Below are positions 5,607 through 6,292 of a stretch of 6,292 bases of DNA, piece after piece. The notes under the pieces are model-generated. The model saw only the letters and a list, made by a program, of their open reading frames with translations. It did no database searches and was not told the DNA's origin. The translations under genes and the position numbers were made by a program. The stretch covers positions 1 to 6,292 of the forward strand of contig JAFGKN010000737.1 in assembly GCA_016928605.1 (NCBI GenBank), in the 5' to 3' direction. This stretch comes from Planctomycetota bacterium. GTDB lineage: Bacteria > Planctomycetota > UBA8108. Every line of letters starts with the position of its first letter. Position 1 is the first letter of the stretch.

Positions 5607-6292
5607 ATGAAGAAAGAGAGAGTCCTCGTCATCGAAGACGAGGAAGACATCCGGGAAGTCGTCGAGTACAACCTCGCGCGAGAGGGCTACGATGTGCTGA
5701 CCTGCCGCGACGGGGAGCGGGGGCTCGCCATCGTCAAGACCAGGAAGCCCGACCTCATCCTGCTCGACCTGCTGCTGCCGGGAATCGACGGGATCGAGAT
5801 CTGCCGGCGGCTGAAGCAGGACCCCGAGACGCTCTCGGTGCCGATCATCATGCTGACGGCGAAGGGCGAAGAGAGCGACGTCGTTCTCGGGCTCGGCCTG
5901 GGGGCCGACGATTACATCAAGAAGCCCTTCAGCCTCCGCGAGCTGGTGGCGCGGGTGAGGGCCGTCCTGCGCCGCGGCAAGAGCCGGGAAAAGCCGGAAT
6001 CACCGAAGCGCGTCGCCTGCGGAGAGCTCGAGATCGACCTCGAGGAGCGGAACGTGCGCTACCAGGGCGAGGCGATTCCCTTCACCGGCACGGAGCTTCG
6101 TCTCCTTTTCCATCTCGCCTCGAGGCCGGGCCGCGTCTTCAGCCGGGAGGTCCTCCTCGAGCATATCATCGAGGGCAACGCGCGCGTCATCGCGCGCAAC
6201 GTGGACGTCCACGTGCGGTCGATTCGCAAGAAGCTCGGCGCCGCGCGCCGCATGATCGAGACCGTCCGCGGGGTCGGATACCGCTTCCGCGA
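5607..6292 (+). CDS. phoB: OmpR-family response regulator, PhoB-like; last residues cut off by the window edge
   Basis: A cytoplasmic two-component transcription factor; 228 residues are present and the frame is still open. The receiver domain (about 4-122) has the acidic pocket Glu10-Asp11, phospho-acceptor Asp54 in LILLDLLLPGIDG, Thr84 in IMLTAKGEE and Lys106 in DDYIKKPF. The stretch MLTAKGEES...GADDYIKKPFSLRELVARVRAVLRR closely follows PhoB. A short linker (about 124-136) leads to the winged-helix DNA-binding domain (about 137-228), which contains FTGTELRLL (159-167), FSREVLLEHI (178-187), the recognition helix region ARNVDVHVRSIRKKL (196-210) and the ending TVRGVGYRFR. PhoB usually has 225-235 residues, so almost all of it is here. 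ATG at 5607 is placed by family alignment; no clear ribosome site is seen, only GAGCC about 12 bases before. The PHO-box-like repeat upstream supports the phosphate assignment, but another OmpR-family regulator remains possible. A histidine kinase (PhoR) gene would be expected to the right. Confidence 0.88.
   Translation, partial: MKKERVLVIEDEEDIREVVEYNLAREGYDVLTCRDGERGLAIVKTRKPDLILLDLLLPGIDGIEICRRLKQDPETLSVPIIMLTAKGEESDVVLGLGLGADDYIKKPFSLRELVARVRAVLRRGKSREKPESPKRVACGELEIDLEERNVRYQGEAIPFTGTELRLLFHLASRPGRVFSREVLLEHIIEGNARVIARNVDVHVRSIRKKLGAARRMIETVRGVGYRFR

Noticed and set aside
6000..6253. Short antisense frames over the DNA-binding domain of the response regulator
   Set aside because: They lie opposite a clearly coding winged-helix domain and have no recognisable content.

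Overview
The window is very GC-rich DNA with strongly G/C-ending codons. It carries a type IV pilus retraction ATPase, an OmpR/PhoB-type response regulator and ABC importer genes. This points to a free-living, probably Gram-negative (diderm) bacterium; an uncultured high-GC lineage or a deltaproteobacterium-like group would fit. The sequence alone does not fix the taxonomy, and there are no phage, IS, tRNA, rRNA or CRISPR signals.

Layout. (1) Bases 1-163, minus strand: the first 54 residues of an ABC ATPase of the osmoprotectant (OpuCA/ProV-like) type, running off the left edge. (2) Bases 164-353: a divergent control region with a good minus-strand promoter (TTGAAA, 17 bp, TATTCT), a perfect 10-bp tandem repeat, and a plus-strand TATAGT box followed by AGGAGG. 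(3) Bases 354-3832, plus strand: a two-gene sugar-type (RbsA/RbsC, CUT2) importer operon. Its first gene is unusual: two nucleotide-binding domains and a complete permease domain are joined in one polypeptide of about 829 residues. The second gene, overlapping by ATGA, is a separate RbsC-like permease. No solute-binding protein gene is present. A perfect 10-bp stem sits at the 3' end of the second gene. (4) Bases 3833-4105: spacer without a convincing gene. (5) Bases 4106-5245: a PilT-family ATPase. (6) Bases 5246-5606: a 361-base non-coding stretch holding three TTCAC units spaced exactly 11 bp apart, which resemble a PHO box, with a TA...T hexamer 10 bp downstream. (7) Bases 5607-6292: a PhoB-like response regulator, complete except for its last few residues, cut by the right edge.

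How the parts work together. The fused ATPase-permease and the second permease should form one membrane complex: two ATPase domains and two different transmembrane subunits from two polypeptides. It would import a sugar or sugar-like compound delivered by a binding protein encoded elsewhere. The 11-bp repeat upstream of the PhoB-like gene suggests an autoregulated phosphate-response locus continuing to the right. PilT is an independent single gene between these two units.

The most noteworthy items are the ATPase-permease fusion, the PHO-box-like repeat ahead of the phoB-like gene, and the helically phased tandem repeat in the divergent promoter region. I see no clear evidence of a wholly new biological system.
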